Assembly: GCF_001908095.1 (NCBI RefSeq)
Contig: NZ_MKGR01000020.1
Location: 1 to 54,153, forward strand
Length of the DNA: 54,153 bases
Origin: Xenorhabdus thuongxuanensis
GTDB lineage: Bacteria; Pseudomonadota; Gammaproteobacteria; Enterobacterales; Enterobacteriaceae
Direction of reading: 5' to 3'
Every line of letters starts with the position of its first letter. Position 1 is the stretch's first letter. Shown here in pieces: positions 35,404 through 45,382 of the stretch. The notes below the pieces were generated by a model. It did not search any database and was not told the origin of the DNA. It saw nothing but the letters and a program-made list of their open reading frames with translations. The position numbers and the translations under genes were made by a program.

Positions 35404-36609
35404 ATGTCCACTATGACGGAACAAAAACAATCTACCGATGCGGTTGAGACAAAACGCCCTCAGCAGCCTGCAACGGCTCCCCATAAACCCAAGAGTTATG
35501 GATGGGTGGGTAATACGCTCTCAATTGCCATTTCTTTGGCGATAGGCGTTGGTGGTCTTTATATTTATTATCATGGTCAACAACAGAATGCAGCATTAAA
35601 AGCCGAAAATCTCGCTCTTCAACAAGAGATTGCCTCTCTGACACAACAGCAGTCTGCCAATAAGCAAAACTTTGACTCCAAACTCCAAGAGCTGGAAGAT
35701 TCCTTACAACAAGCCAATTCACAAAACCAGCGGCTGGATGGTAGCATTGCAGAGCTTCAAAACCGAGTTTCAGCATTTTCAAATACTGACATCGAAAACT
35801 GGCGACTGGCGCAGGCAAGCTCTTTCGTTAAAATGGCGGGCCGAAAAGTATGGAGCGAACAGGATATTACTACTGCCCTCGCCTTGCTGAAAGATGCCGA
35901 CCAGAACCTGGCCGAAATGGATGATCCCAGCCTGTTCTATGCCCGTAAAGCTATTATGGCAGATATCGATTCCCTGACCAAAATCAAACAGATTGATTTA
36001 GACGGTATTATCCTGATGCTGAATCAGCTATCAAACCAAGTCGATCACTTACACCTTGCCAATAAAGTTGAACAAGCCACATCGGAGAAGGAAAACGATC
36101 ATGGGATCACTGCTTCCCTCTCTGATTGGCGCCAGAACCTGAGCAATAGCTGGCACAGCTTTATGGATAACTTCGTTACCATTACTCCACGTGATAACAG
36201 CAAAGAGCCGCTGCTGGCACCTAACCAAGGTGTTTACCTACGCGAGAATATTCGTTCCAAATTACTGATTGCTGCGCAGGCGGTTCCTCGTCATCAGGTT
36301 AAAATTTATCAGGACGCATTGGAAGATGTTCAATCCTGGGTGAATGCCTATTTTGATACCTCTTACCCTGAGGCAGAGAGCTTTTTAACAAACGTTGCTT
36401 CACTGCAAAAGAGACCGTTATCCATCGATATTCCTGAACAACTAAACAGCCAACCAATATTGGCAGAGCTGGTTCGTAAACGTATCTATAACTTACCGCA
36501 TGCTAAGCAACTCCAAACAGGTTCCCAACCTGAAATTCAGCCTGAGGCACAATCACGGTCGACGGCAGAAACCACCGATCAGGCAAAAACCCCCGTTAAG
36601 GAGAACTGA
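35404..36609 (+). CDS. hemX: HemX, membrane-anchored coiled-coil protein
   Basis: About 401 residues. A Pro/Gln-rich cytoplasmic tail precedes one transmembrane helix (about residues 40-58, LSIAISLAIGVGGLYIYYHG), a Gln-rich coiled coil (about 62-125), and a periplasmic domain with NWRLAQASSFVKMAGRKVW. It was once annotated as a uroporphyrinogen methyltransferase but lacks that fold; its role is unproven. The start could be 35404 or the in-frame ATG at 35413 (MTEQKQ, as in E. coli). Confidence 0.9.
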   Translation: MSTMTEQKQSTDAVETKRPQQPATAPHKPKSYGWVGNTLSIAISLAIGVGGLYIYYHGQQQNAALKAENLALQQEIASLTQQQSANKQNFDSKLQELEDSLQQANSQNQRLDGSIAELQNRVSAFSNTDIENWRLAQASSFVKMAGRKVWSEQDITTALALLKDADQNLAEMDDPSLFYARKAIMADIDSLTKIKQIDLDGIILMLNQLSNQVDHLHLANKVEQATSEKENDHGITASLSDWRQNLSNSWHSFMDNFVTITPRDNSKEPLLAPNQGVYLRENIRSKLLIAAQAVPRHQVKIYQDALEDVQSWVNAYFDTSYPEAESFLTNVASLQKRPLSIDIPEQLNSQPILAELVRKRIYNLPHAKQLQTGSQPEIQPEAQSRSTAETTDQAKTPVKEN

Positions 36610-36611
36610 AC

Positions 36612-37817
36612 ATGCTGAAGATATTCTTACTGTTCATTATCCTTATTGTGGGGATAGTAGTTGGCCCCTTGATGTCAGGTCATCAAGGATATGTTTTGAT
36701 CCAGACGGACAGATCCAATATCACCACCAGTATCACCGGTCTGGTGATTATCTTCCTTCTGCTGCAATTCCTGCTGATTTTTATCGGCTGGTGTTATCGC
36801 CGCTTAAAACGTACCAGTACATTCACTCATAGCTGGATCTTTGGTGGATATAAACGTAATCGTGCTCGTTCACAAACCAAACAGGCGCTGCTGAAATTCG
36901 CTGAAGGGGACTTCAAGCAAGTTGAACTCCTGATGGCTCGCAATGCTGACCATGCAGAACTTCCTGTCGTGAATTATCTGCTGGCGGCAGAGGCAGCCCA
37001 ACGGCGCGGTGATTATTTCCGCACCAACCAATATATTGAACAAGCAGCAGAAGTTGCTGATAAGGATCTGCTCCCCGTCGATATTACCCGTGTCCGTGTC
37101 CAATTGGCACAAGGTGAAATTCATGCCGCACGCGTTGGCGTGGACAAGCTGTTGAATTATGTCCCTCGTCACCCTGAAGTGTTGCGATTGGCGGAACAGG
37201 CTTACTCTCTTTCAGGTGATTATCAATCCCTGATTGATATTTTTCCTTCCATGCTGAAAGCTAATCTGCACAGTGAAGAAGAAATTCTTAAATTGCGTCA
37301 GCAAGCCTATATCGGATTAATGAATCAGGTTATGGCAGAGAAAGGCGGTACGGGGCTGAAAATATGGTGGAAAGATCAAAGCCGCAAAATTCGCAATGAC
37401 ATTGTGCTGCAAGTCGCCATAGCCGAGCATTTGATTGAATGCAATGATCACGAGACTGCCCAGCAAATCATTTTGGACGGATTAAAACAGCACTACGATG
37501 AACGTCTGCTACTATTAATTCCCCACCTTAAGACAAGTGATTCTGAAGCCATACAGAAGATCCTCTCTCACCTGTTAAAGCAACATGGTGCAACTCCATT
37601 GCTCAATAGTACACTGGGACAAGTTGCCTTGCGCCATGGTGAATGGGCGAATGCTGAGTCAGCATTTAAAGCAGCGCTTGCACAGCGACCAGATGCTCAT
37701 GATTATGCATGGCTTGCCGATGCACTGGACAAATTGCAAAAACGTGAAGAAGCCACCCAAACCCGCAATAAAGGCTTTATGCTGACCTTGAAGCGTGATA
37801 GCGAAGTCGAAGTATAA
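36612..37817 (+). CDS. hemY: HemY, inner-membrane TPR protein
   Basis: 401 residues. Two N-terminal transmembrane helices (about 2-20 and 40-62) are followed by a HemY_N domain and TPR-like helical repeats. It is unrelated to the protoporphyrinogen oxidase that shares its name in Bacillus. It lies 2 bp after hemX and is the last gene of hemCDXY. Its function in haem metabolism is not settled. Confidence 0.92.
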   Translation: MLKIFLLFIILIVGIVVGPLMSGHQGYVLIQTDRSNITTSITGLVIIFLLLQFLLIFIGWCYRRLKRTSTFTHSWIFGGYKRNRARSQTKQALLKFAEGDFKQVELLMARNADHAELPVVNYLLAAEAAQRRGDYFRTNQYIEQAAEVADKDLLPVDITRVRVQLAQGEIHAARVGVDKLLNYVPRHPEVLRLAEQAYSLSGDYQSLIDIFPSMLKANLHSEEEILKLRQQAYIGLMNQVMAEKGGTGLKIWWKDQSRKIRNDIVLQVAIAEHLIECNDHETAQQIILDGLKQHYDERLLLLIPHLKTSDSEAIQKILSHLLKQHGATPLLNSTLGQVALRHGEWANAESAFKAALAQRPDAHDYAWLADALDKLQKREEATQTRNKGFMLTLKRDSEVEV

Positions 37818-37826
37818 AAGCGCGGA

Positions 37827-37885
37827 GGCACGCCTCAGTTAACGATGAAATATATGGAATGCAATTGAGTCGTTAACCGAGGTGC
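37827..37885. repeat. Imperfect inverted repeat downstream of hemY
   Basis: GGCACGCCTCAGTTAACGA (37827-37845) and TCGTTAACCGAGGTGC (37870-37885) are inverted relative to each other: eight perfect pairs (GTTAACGA), then a bulge and more pairs. No T-run follows. It may be a small dispersed palindromic element or a Rho-assisted end of the hem transcript. Confidence 0.4.
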
Positions 37886-37943
37886 ATTCACCATTAGAGC
37901 TCATGGCAAACTGCCTGAAGCCTATCCTTACTTTTCTACAGAC

Positions 37944-38153
37944 AAAAAAAACACCTATCAAAGGAGACAGGTGTATAAATATAATCAGGTCTACAGACGG
38001 ATAGTGCCTCACTCAACGTTGTGTCCGGTTTGCGATGAAAAGGCAGATGCTTACTCATCTATAACGTGGACCATAGGCACCGACAATCAGCTCTACATCA
38101 TCCCGAGATTTATGAAGTCATATGCTGTCATAAGGAGTGGGATGAGCATCTAC
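37944..38153 (-). ncRNA. glmZ: GlmZ small regulatory RNA
   Basis: On the minus strand the 5' end GTAGATGCTCATCCCACTCC matches E. coli GlmZ. The glmS-pairing region GGACACAACGTTGAGTGAGGC (38005-38025) is retained, and the gene ends in a perfect terminator (ACACCT/AGGTGT, then eight T, 37944-37974). The location next to hemY is also the E. coli one. GlmZ with Hfq activates glmS translation when glucosamine-6-phosphate is low; RapZ and RNase E inactivate it by cleavage. Length is about 210 nt. The plus-strand reading frame at 37971-38222 is an antisense artefact. Confidence 0.93.
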
Positions 38154-38165
38154 GATTTTAATTTT

Positions 38166-38181
38166 TGCATTTTACGTGCCA
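38166..38181 (-). promoter_or_regulatory. Sigma54-type promoter of glmZ
   Basis: On the minus strand TGGCAC-GTAAA-ATGCA fits the sigma54 consensus TGGCAC-N5-TTGCW, with the key GG (-24) and GC (-12) kept. It ends about 13 nt before the GlmZ 5' end. GlmY/GlmZ are known sigma54 and GlrR targets in several enterobacteria. Confidence 0.75.
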
Positions 38182-38274
38182 ACTTTTTCAATCAGGATAG
38201 ATTTTTCTTACCCAAGGTTTGACCGGCTTTCCATAATAGATAACCTAATTTTCACCAAATATCGTTAAAAATAC

Positions 38275-38356
38275 CGTCTCTCATTTGAGACGCCTTTCGA
38301 ACCATTTACACATAGTAAATATAAATCATATAGTTAAGCGTCTCCTATTTGAGACA
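38275..38356 (-). promoter_or_regulatory. Two GlrR-like activator sites upstream of glmZ
   Basis: CGTC-N10-GACG (38275-38292) and CGTC-N10-GACA (38339-38356) fit the GlrR consensus TGTC-N10-GACA and share the core CATTTGA or TATTTGA. They lie about 120 and 190 bp upstream of glmZ, the usual distance for sigma54 enhancer sites. DNA between them and the promoter is AT-rich, suitable for IHF bending. Confidence 0.7.
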
Positions 38357-38560
38357 TTAAGTGATACTGTTTGTCGTTGAAATACAACACTAATACAAAA
38401 ATATATTTTAAAACATCATGTTAATGCATTAATAACAACAATAGCATTCGATTTCTTGATTAAATATCAAACAGAAATTAAGAGGAAATAAAAAGGGAAA
38501 ATTTTTTATCAGCAGGAAAAATAGGAAGAAAAGAAAGTAATTAAGAAGTAGCTAGAATGG

Positions 38561-38585
38561 AAAAACCCCGTGATAGTGGGATTTT
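38561..38585 (-). terminator. Terminator of the tRNA operon
   Basis: On the minus strand AATCCCAC, a short loop and GTGATAG-flanked CGGGGTTTTT form a small hairpin with T-run just after tRNA-Pro. The stem is short (AAATCCC with GGGGTTT). Confidence 0.6.
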
Positions 38586-38594
38586 CTCAGAATT

Positions 38595-38671
38595 TGGTCG
38601 GCGAGAGAGGATTCGAACCTCCGACCCACTGGTCCCAAACCAGTTGCGCTACCAAGCTGCGCTACTCGCCG
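38595..38671 (-). tRNA. proM: tRNA-Pro (UGG)
   Basis: 77 nt including encoded CCA. The acceptor CGGCGAG pairs with CTCGCCG, the T arm has GGTTCGAATCC, and the anticodon TGG sits in CTGGTTTGGGACCAG. Last of four tRNA genes in the order Arg-His-Leu-Pro, the same as argX-hisR-leuT-proM in E. coli. Confidence 0.97.
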
Positions 38672-38694
38672 AAATATATTTTTTATCTTTCTTA

Positions 38695-38781
38695 TGGTGC
38701 GAAGGGGGGGACTTGAACCCCCACGTCCGTAAGGACACTAACACCTGAAGCTAGCGCGTCTACCAATTCCGCCACCCTCGC
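38695..38781 (-). tRNA. leuT: tRNA-Leu (CAG)
   Basis: 87 nt with CCA and the long variable arm of a class II tRNA (TGTCCTTACGGACGT). The acceptor GCGAGGG pairs with CCCTCGC; anticodon CAG lies in GCTTCAGGTGT. Confidence 0.97.
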
Positions 38782-38796
38782 GTTTCATAAAAAAGA

Positions 38797-38873
38797 TGGG
38801 GTGGCTAACGAGACTCGAACTCGCGACAACTGGAATCACAATCCAGGGCTCTACCAACTGAGCTATAGCCACC
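38797..38873 (-). tRNA. hisR: tRNA-His (GUG)
   Basis: 77 nt with CCA. The acceptor GGTGGCT pairs with AGCCACC, and the anticodon GTG lies in CTGGATTGTGATTCCAG. The extra -1 G typical of tRNA-His is encoded upstream or supplied by processing. Confidence 0.97.
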
Positions 38874-38974
38874 ATAACAGCTATCTTTTTACATAGCGCT
38901 AATTCATACAGCGCTACATTACAACAAACGCCAAACCACGATAACCCATTACCACTGCTCTTGCACGCTTTAAA

Positions 38975-39051
<77 letters not shown>

Positions 39052-39072
39052 TTAACGCCGTTGCGGTGGAGG

Positions 39073-39101
39073 ATAGTACGGATTTAACGTCGTACTGTCC
39101 A
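39073..39101 (-). promoter_or_regulatory. Promoter of the argX-hisR-leuT-proM operon
   Basis: On the minus strand -35 TGGACA (39096-39101) and -10 TACTAT (39073-39078) are exactly 17 bp apart. A GC-rich discriminator (CCTCCACCGC) follows, typical of stringently controlled stable-RNA promoters. Confidence 0.75.
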
Positions 39102-39204
39102 GTGCTTTTTTAAAAGAAATGATGCGTTTGATTATGCTTTGCTCATTTAGCTGATAAAGCCAGCACTTTCCCACCGCAGTATTACCATAAATCGTTTTTT
39201 AAAT

Positions 39205-39234
39205 TAAAAACCAATCGATAAAATTATATCGATT
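39205..39234 (-). terminator. Terminator overlapping the yifK stop region
   Basis: AATCGATA (39213-39220) and TATCGATT (39227-39234) form a perfect 8-bp stem, followed on the minus strand by GGTTTTTAATTT. It overlaps the last codons of yifK. Confidence 0.6.
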
Positions 39235-40597
39235 TTTTAGATGAATAAAATTTCATCAACCAATAAATTAATGACACTACCGACAAAAATATTCCCCCCA
39301 CTATCAGTGAGAAACGTGTATCCGTGTTAATTGCCATCCCCACTAATACACAGCACAGGAAAATCAATGTCAGGTAATTGACATAAGGGAACAGAATCGA
39401 TTTAAACCGATGCTGTTTTATGGCTTCCTCATGATGCTTACGGAAACGCAATTGGCTGACTAGAATCACAAACCATGGAACCATGCCAGGCAATACACTG
39501 GCACTATAAACGTAAACAAATACTGACTGCGGATTTGGTATCATATAATTCAGGCTGGAACCTGCAATCAAGCAACCAATTGTAATTGCAATACATCTTA
39601 CCGGCACACCATTTTTCGACAGCTTCAGCAATGAAGCAGGCAATTGACGGTTTTGCGCCAAGGCATACAGCATTCTGCCACCGCTGTACATTCCGCTATT
39701 ACATCCTGATAACGCAGCAGTTAGCACAACAAAGTTAATCACCGCGGCCGCGGAAGCAATACCAACTTTAGAAAAAGTCATCACAAACGGGCTACCATGT
39801 GCACCAACTTCTGTCCACGGGAACAACGTTACAACAATAAAAATGGCACCAACATAAAAAATCAGGATACGCCACAAGATATTGTTGATCGCTTTTTTAA
39901 GGGTTACTTGTGGTTTTTTTGCTTCACCGGCAGTAATACCAACCAGCTCTACCCCCTGATAGGAAGCGACCACAATACAAAGGGCAAATAAGAAGCCTTT
40001 CCATCCACCGGAGAAGAAACCACCATGTGAGGTCAGGTTATCCAAACCAATAGGTTGCCAGTCATTGCCCAAACCGAAGAAAATCAAACCAACGCCAATC
40101 AGGATCATCACAATAATCGTTGTGACTTTGATCATGGCAAACCAAAACTCCAGCTCACCATACAGCCTCACTGCCGCCAAGTTAGCTAAGGCAACCAATC
40201 CAACCGCTACCAGTGCCGAAACCCATTGAGGCAATTCCGGAAACCAGAATTCAGCATAGACGCCAACAGCAGTAATCTCTGAGATCCCGACAGAAACCCA
40301 CATGAACCAATAACCCCATGCGGTCAGGCACCCCCAATAAGGACTTAGGTACTTATGCCCAAAAGCAGCAAATGAACCTGTTACAGGTTCAAGGAACAAC
40401 ATTTCTCCCATGGAACGCATAATGAAAAAAACAAAAAGCCCAGCAATAATGTAAGCCAGCAGAACAGAAGGACCGGCCCATTTCAAGGTACTGGCTGATC
40501 CCATGAACAACCCTACGCCGATTGTGCCACCTAGCGCAATCAGCTCAATATGACGTGCCTCAAGTCCCCTTTGCAGGCTCTGTTTTGAATCACTCAT
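39224..40597 (-). CDS. yifK: YifK, amino acid (threonine/serine) permease of the APC family
   Basis: 457 residues, about 12 transmembrane helices. The N-terminal [25 protein letters not shown] is the AAT-family (2.A.3.1) hallmark, and the long consensus around [18 protein letters not shown] follows. E. coli YifK (ThrP) is a Thr/Ser:H+ symporter in the Lrp regulon. Its place between the tRNA operon and wecG is conserved, which favours YifK over other family members such as ProY or AroP. Confidence 0.93.
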   Translation of the reverse strand: MSDSKQSLQRGLEARHIELIALGGTIGVGLFMGSASTLKWAGPSVLLAYIIAGLFVFFIMRSMGEMLFLEPVTGSFAAFGHKYLSPYWGCLTAWGYWFMWVSVGISEITAVGVYAEFWFPELPQWVSALVAVGLVALANLAAVRLYGELEFWFAMIKVTTIIVMILIGVGLIFFGLGNDWQPIGLDNLTSHGGFFSGGWKGFLFALCIVVASYQGVELVGITAGEAKKPQVTLKKAINNILWRILIFYVGAIFIVVTLFPWTEVGAHGSPFVMTFSKVGIASAAAVINFVVLTAALSGCNSGMYSGGRMLYALAQNRQLPASLLKLSKNGVPVRCIAITIGCLIAGSSLNYMIPNPQSVFVYVYSASVLPGMVPWFVILVSQLRFRKHHEEAIKQHRFKSILFPYVNYLTLIFLCCVLVGMAINTDTRFSLIVGGIFLSVVSLIYWLMKFYSSKKSI

Positions 40598-40814
40598 AAA
40601 ACTCCCTATCCACTTTTATGATGTCTATACTTGCAAACAGAAAAATACAGGAATTGATAATCAATCGTTGTAAAAAAGGCTGGGATCAAAACACGTTTTG
40701 CCGATCAGTGAAATAAAAAAATTATAAAAATAAGGCTTGCAAGAGTGGATTTGAAAATAAGCAGCTCAAACAACAAGCTATTGGTAAACCTAAAGACAGA
40801 AATAAAATAAAGCA

Positions 40815-40847
40815 AAAACCTGCTGCATATGCTCAATGCAACAGGTA
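40815..40847 (-). terminator. Terminator of the ECA (wec) operon
   Basis: On the minus strand CCTGTTGCAT and ATGCAGCAGG form a near-perfect stem (one mismatch), followed by TTTTTGCTTT. It lies about 20 bp beyond the wecG stop. Confidence 0.75.
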
Positions 40848-40867
40848 GAAACAGAGAAATTTCGGGA

Positions 40868-41605
40868 CTAAAGTTTGCCACCGTAATAATAGCCAAGGAA
40901 TTTCAATAGCTTTATTTGCCTACGGATACGGCTTGGCTGAGAGAGCAAGCGATACAACCACTCCAACCCTAGATCCTGCCAGACTTTTGGTGCTCGTTTA
41001 ACATGACCAGTAAAGGCATCATAGGTTCCTCCAACGCCCATATACAGTGCATCTGGATGTACCTTACGGCAGTCACGCATAAAAACTTCCTGTTTAGGCG
41101 ATCCCATTGCTACAGTAATAATTGCCGCACCACTGGCATGAATCCGCTCAAATACATCATCACGCGTTTCTGGTGTAAAATACCCATCTTGGCTGCCCAC
41201 GATATTGACATTCCACTGGATACGTAGTTTGTTCTCAGTCTGAGTCAAGATATCGGGTTTTCCGCCGATTAAAAAGACCGGAGTACCCTCACGCCCAGCC
41301 CGTTCCATCAAGGCTTCCCACAAATCAGCTCCCGCAATACGCGATACATCCGCATCAGGGTACTTACGGCGAATGGCACGTACGATACTAATACCATCTG
41401 CGTATAAATATTCAGCCTCACCCAGCAATGTATTCAGTGTATTGTCTTTCTCTGCCGTGAGTACTTTTTCTGCGTTAATCGCAACCAACGTACCTACTTT
41501 TACCTGTCCATTCAGGAAAAGGTGGTCGAGGAAATGCGACATACCGCGGAATCCCCAGATATCGAAACCACGAATATGGTATTTGGGAATGTTATTCAAC
41601 ACCAT
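40868..41605 (-). CDS. wecG: WecG, UDP-ManNAcA transferase (ECA lipid II synthase)
   Basis: 245 residues, GT26 family (WecG/TagA/CpsF). Motifs [32 protein letters not shown] and [11 protein letters not shown] are visible. It transfers ManNAcA onto GlcNAc-PP-undecaprenol at the cytoplasmic face of the inner membrane. It is the last gene of the operon and overlaps wzyE by 14 bp. Confidence 0.95.
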   Translation of the reverse strand: MVLNNIPKYHIRGFDIWGFRGMSHFLDHLFLNGQVKVGTLVAINAEKVLTAEKDNTLNTLLGEAEYLYADGISIVRAIRRKYPDADVSRIAGADLWEALMERAGREGTPVFLIGGKPDILTQTENKLRIQWNVNIVGSQDGYFTPETRDDVFERIHASGAAIITVAMGSPKQEVFMRDCRKVHPDALYMGVGGTYDAFTGHVKRAPKVWQDLGLEWLYRLLSQPSRIRRQIKLLKFLGYYYGGKL

Positions 41606-43019
41606 TTTTTTTCCTTACATCCAAAATAACAGATGTTTTTCGCGAAGTAGGCAAATTACTGACCACAAGCTTTCGAATCAGCCCAGCACTTTCAAACAGC
41701 CAATACAGCAATTTCGCCGCAACCAGACATAGACCAAAGACAATACAAAAGAACACCACCCTAGAAACAAAAGAATCTACACCTTCACGGGCAAGCACAA
41801 TCATGTTAAAAATGGCGCCAAAGCAGAAAGCCTGCAAAATTGCTGCTTTATAGCGATTGCTTTCCTGTTTTCCTGCTTCATAAATCCAGTCAAACCACTT
41901 AATAATAAAACCGACTGCAATCGCCCCCAGAGGGATAAAGAATACCCCCCCCATCACCACAAGAGAGCCAATCAGTGTTGGGGAAATCGCAAGACCAGAG
42001 CGGTTATTCAGTACATCCCAGGTGAAATAGTTAGCTGTATTCCAGACGAAGTTGGGTCTGTCCGGCCATACCCAACCAGGAATGAAAACATAAAAATCAC
42101 GGATAATCGGCGCCAGACCCTGAAAATCTATTTTGCTGTAATTATCCAACAGCAGAGCCAAATTTTCCCACGGCGAGAAAGTATCCCGCGTGAGATACAG
42201 GAAAGTATAAAATGCTTCTGCCCCACTGACTTCCAGACTATAGCGCTTCAACGCTAGCCAGAACATGCCGACAATTCCCATCGCACCCGCAATAAACAAC
42301 ACCCACAGCGTGATCCAACCACGAACAATCCCGATAAACAGGAACAATGCAAATGCGATAATGATATTAGCTCGCGTTCCCCCAACGATCACATACGTCA
42401 GGATGCCAAATCCCACCGTTCCTACCAAAAAGCACAACCATCGTACTTTGGTCGGTTTTAAGAAAAAAACGACCAGCATGGCAGGAATAAAGAAATAGAA
42501 AAATCGCTTGAGCGCCACACCGGAAACCTGGCTGGAAAATATCTGGTTATAAGACTGTAATTTAAACAGCAAAAATCCGTTCTGCATAAAGAACGAACCT
42601 ACCGTAACAATAGCAATGCCGGCAAGCAGTAACCATGTCAGATTAGTTTCCACCCGATTCATCGTAAATAGGGGCTTACGCGGCGCAGTCACCGTTAAGT
42701 TTTCACGTCTTATATTATCGTTGGACCGTATTTTGTAAGTAAGTCGTGTTTTATAAGCCACATAGTAAATGGCATAAAAACAGCCAGACGCCAACATCGC
42801 ATGTAACAATGAATCTACAGGCACCACTGCCACATCAAACTGAAATACCAGCAGGCTGGTCAATGGAAAACCAAAATAGAATGTCAGCAGATACAACAAT
42901 GAGAAAAAGACATTAAAGTTAAAGCGGACACGTCGAAATTCCTGATACGTCAAGGCCAGGATAAAAGCCACCGAAATCACGTAAACAACAAAAAGCCCAC
43001 CGAATTGTGTCAAGGTCAT
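41592..43019 (-). CDS. wzyE: WzyE, ECA polymerase
   Basis: About 475 residues with about 11 transmembrane helices. The conserved opening [20 protein letters not shown] fixes the start at the ATG at 43019, 2 bp after the wecF stop with CTGGAGAG upstream; an upstream in-frame ATG at 43058 would overlap wecF heavily. It polymerises ECA trisaccharide repeats on the periplasmic side, with chain length set by WzzE. Confidence 0.95.
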   Translation of the reverse strand: MTLTQFGGLFVVYVISVAFILALTYQEFRRVRFNFNVFFSLLYLLTFYFGFPLTSLLVFQFDVAVVPVDSLLHAMLASGCFYAIYYVAYKTRLTYKIRSNDNIRRENLTVTAPRKPLFTMNRVETNLTWLLLAGIAIVTVGSFFMQNGFLLFKLQSYNQIFSSQVSGVALKRFFYFFIPAMLVVFFLKPTKVRWLCFLVGTVGFGILTYVIVGGTRANIIIAFALFLFIGIVRGWITLWVLFIAGAMGIVGMFWLALKRYSLEVSGAEAFYTFLYLTRDTFSPWENLALLLDNYSKIDFQGLAPIIRDFYVFIPGWVWPDRPNFVWNTANYFTWDVLNNRSGLAISPTLIGSLVVMGGVFFIPLGAIAVGFIIKWFDWIYEAGKQESNRYKAAILQAFCFGAIFNMIVLAREGVDSFVSRVVFFCIVFGLCLVAAKLLYWLFESAGLIRKLVVSNLPTSRKTSVILDVRKKNGVE

Positions 43020-43021
43020 TG

Positions 43022-44134
43022 CTACTCTCCAGATGCTTCCGACAGGGCGGTTTTCCACCCCTCCATGAAATTGGGATCAAAAAAAGCAATCGCCTTTTTA
43101 TCGAGGGACAGCATCTGGCGCTGTGCTTCCTGCACCCAGTGTTTATTAAGCTCATCACCGTCAAACAGAACAGGGATCTGCTGTTCCGTTAAATCATGCC
43201 AGAATGGATTTTGACGGCTCAGAACAAATGGAATACCAAATTGAATCAGCAGACAGAGTGTTCCAATACCCTGCTGACGATTGAAAATGAAATAACCCAA
43301 ATCGCATTGGCGCAACAATGATAAGTATTCATCAAAGGCTATTTGATCTTTTAAGATACGAACATTTTGCGCTGGAAATAACGACAAGGCAGTTTGCTCC
43401 ACGCTCTGGATATAGGCTTGATTATTATCAGGATAGCCCATTGGAATTAGCACCCTTGCCTCATCGCCAAATTGGTTGTGGATATTCTGCAAGGCTTCAA
43501 TATGACGGTTTGATTGATCCCCCGAATTCCCCAGTAAGATGGTAATTCCTTCCGATGAGAATTTTTTCTCCGTCACCGTCAGCGCAGGCTCCATCCGAGT
43601 AGGGAAATAGAGCAGTGATGATGGCACATCGGGTTTGGCCGGATTTGAACACAAGGCACCATATTGGGAACCCTTCTGGAAAAAGTACCGGAGATCACCA
43701 TGCGTGGCAAAAATATGCCCCACCCGCTTCTGTGCCAAACGACGAATCAGATAGAACAAACGGAATTTCAGTTGGCGGGATTCTTCATAGAGATCGGCTC
43801 CCCAAACATGCCAGAAGAATTGGTGCCGCTTAATTTTTCCCATTAATAAAGCCAACCACAAAGCAGCATTAAACTGACCGTGGAAAAAGAAGCGGACTGT
43901 TTTGTTTGCCTTCGCTTTCTCTATTACTGCCTGCGATAAGGCAGATTTGCTGTGATAAAGAGAAATAGTCAAGTTAGGGTAATTTGATAACCATGTGTGG
44001 TCTTTAGACACCACCATAAAACACGGTTTGGCGGAGAAATGTATTTCCTGTGCCAAGACGTCATTAAAGAAATGCAGTAACGTTTGATTGTGATGTGGGA
44101 TATCCGATCCCAAAACGTGAATTAGGGTTGTCAT
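43022..44134 (-). CDS. wecF: WecF, TDP-Fuc4NAc:lipid II Fuc4NAc transferase
   Basis: 370 residues, GT56 family. The opening [23 protein letters not shown] and an internal [13 protein letters not shown] with [17 protein letters not shown] are typical. It adds the third sugar of the ECA repeat to give lipid III. The start overlaps the wzxE stop by 4 bp. Confidence 0.94.
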   Translation of the reverse strand: MTTLIHVLGSDIPHHNQTLLHFFNDVLAQEIHFSAKPCFMVVSKDHTWLSNYPNLTISLYHSKSALSQAVIEKAKANKTVRFFFHGQFNAALWLALLMGKIKRHQFFWHVWGADLYEESRQLKFRLFYLIRRLAQKRVGHIFATHGDLRYFFQKGSQYGALCSNPAKPDVPSSLLYFPTRMEPALTVTEKKFSSEGITILLGNSGDQSNRHIEALQNIHNQFGDEARVLIPMGYPDNNQAYIQSVEQTALSLFPAQNVRILKDQIAFDEYLSLLRQCDLGYFIFNRQQGIGTLCLLIQFGIPFVLSRQNPFWHDLTEQQIPVLFDGDELNKHWVQEAQRQMLSLDKKAIAFFDPNFMEGWKTALSEASGE

Positions 44135-45381
44135 GCTCGCCTGCGGTAAATAATAAATACGCTACAACAAAGAATGAAATAAACAATGTAAGTTACCATA
44201 TATGACTGGGCAGCCCCCAATGCCCCATTTGCCGGTATCAGCCAATGGGAAAAACCCGTCAGTAAAAGGAATTGGCTCACTTCAGTCAATATATAAAAAC
44301 GCAGTGCAGCTTTCGCTATCACCAGATAACCAAAAACATAAGCGCCAACTTTCAACACGTCACCCACTAACTGCCACGCAAACAGCTCCCGCATAGCGAT
44401 AAATTTGTCTGAAAACAACAGCCAAATCACGAAATCACGCAACAACCAGACAGAGAAACTGGCAGCAGCTACAGCAGGCAAGACAAATTTCAAAGCCTTC
44501 ACAATTTCGCGAGTAATTTCTTGCTTATTCTTCAGACGAGAAAGAATCGGCAATAGATAGACAGTGAAAGAAGCGGTGATAAATTGTAAATAAGCATCCG
44601 AAATACTGCTTACCCCCTGCCAAATCCCGACCTCTTCCCAGCTATAACGCGTTGCCAGTAAATTTCGCATCATGACATAAGCAACGGGCAATGTAATGGA
44701 AGTCAGCAACGCCATAAGGGTAAATTTGCCCAGATTGCTGGCAATTGCACGATCCCACATAGGCTTCAAGACAGAAAATGTAATAACCTTGCGATGCAGT
44801 ATCAGCAAACCGGCAGGTAAAACCACCAATGCCGGTACTAATGCCAAGCCTGCCAATGCCCCTTCATAGCCTCCTAACCAATAGCAGAGGCCATAAGCCA
44901 ACATGCCTGTCAGACTACCCAAAATAATGGCTAACGCGTTTCCCTTAGCATCACTAAACCCTTTCAAGATTGCCAGAAAATAGTTGGCATAAGCGATACC
45001 CATTTGAATAAATGCGAGCGCCTGCACAACAGTTTTGTAATGGGTGTGACCAAATAGGTTAATACTGATGATTTCACTGAACAAAAGGAAGATCACTGCC
45101 AATAAGGTCGAAAACCCCAGAATTATCAAGGAAGATGTACCCAATATCGCCCTAAGCTTTTCCGGTTGTTGATGATGTTCCGCTACATATTTTGTGACAC
45201 CATTAAAAATCCCTGCCCCAGAGAGTACACCTAATACAGTAATGAGTTGGCGAAAATTACCTGCTTGCCCAACACCTGTTGGGCCAAAAGATACCGCCAA
45301 AAGTTTAATGATCAGCAACCCCACACCGATCTTGATCAGTGTGGAGCCTGCTGTCCAAACAGAAGCTTTAGCAAGTGACAT
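44131..45381 (-). CDS. wzxE: WzxE, ECA lipid III flippase
   Basis: 416 residues, the E. coli length, with 12 or so hydrophobic helices of the MOP/PST flippase superfamily. The N terminus [20 protein letters not shown] is characteristic. It moves undecaprenyl-PP-trisaccharide to the periplasmic face. The start lies 2 bp after the wecE stop. Confidence 0.95.
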   Translation of the reverse strand: MSLAKASVWTAGSTLIKIGVGLLIIKLLAVSFGPTGVGQAGNFRQLITVLGVLSGAGIFNGVTKYVAEHHQQPEKLRAILGTSSLIILGFSTLLAVIFLLFSEIISINLFGHTHYKTVVQALAFIQMGIAYANYFLAILKGFSDAKGNALAIILGSLTGMLAYGLCYWLGGYEGALAGLALVPALVVLPAGLLILHRKVITFSVLKPMWDRAIASNLGKFTLMALLTSITLPVAYVMMRNLLATRYSWEEVGIWQGVSSISDAYLQFITASFTVYLLPILSRLKNKQEITREIVKALKFVLPAVAAASFSVWLLRDFVIWLLFSDKFIAMRELFAWQLVGDVLKVGAYVFGYLVIAKAALRFYILTEVSQFLLLTGFSHWLIPANGALGAAQSYMVTYIVYFILCCSVFIIYRRRA

Positions 45382-45382
45382 A

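Noticed and set aside
37971-38222. 83-codon plus-strand frame downstream of hemY
   Set aside because: It runs antisense through glmZ, whose conserved 5' end, pairing region and terminator fully explain the conservation; no ribosome-binding site or recognisable domain.
43020-43058. N-terminal extension of WzyE by 13 residues
   Set aside because: The extension lies in wecF and is absent from the E. coli protein as I know it; the ATG at 43019 has a good ribosome-binding site.
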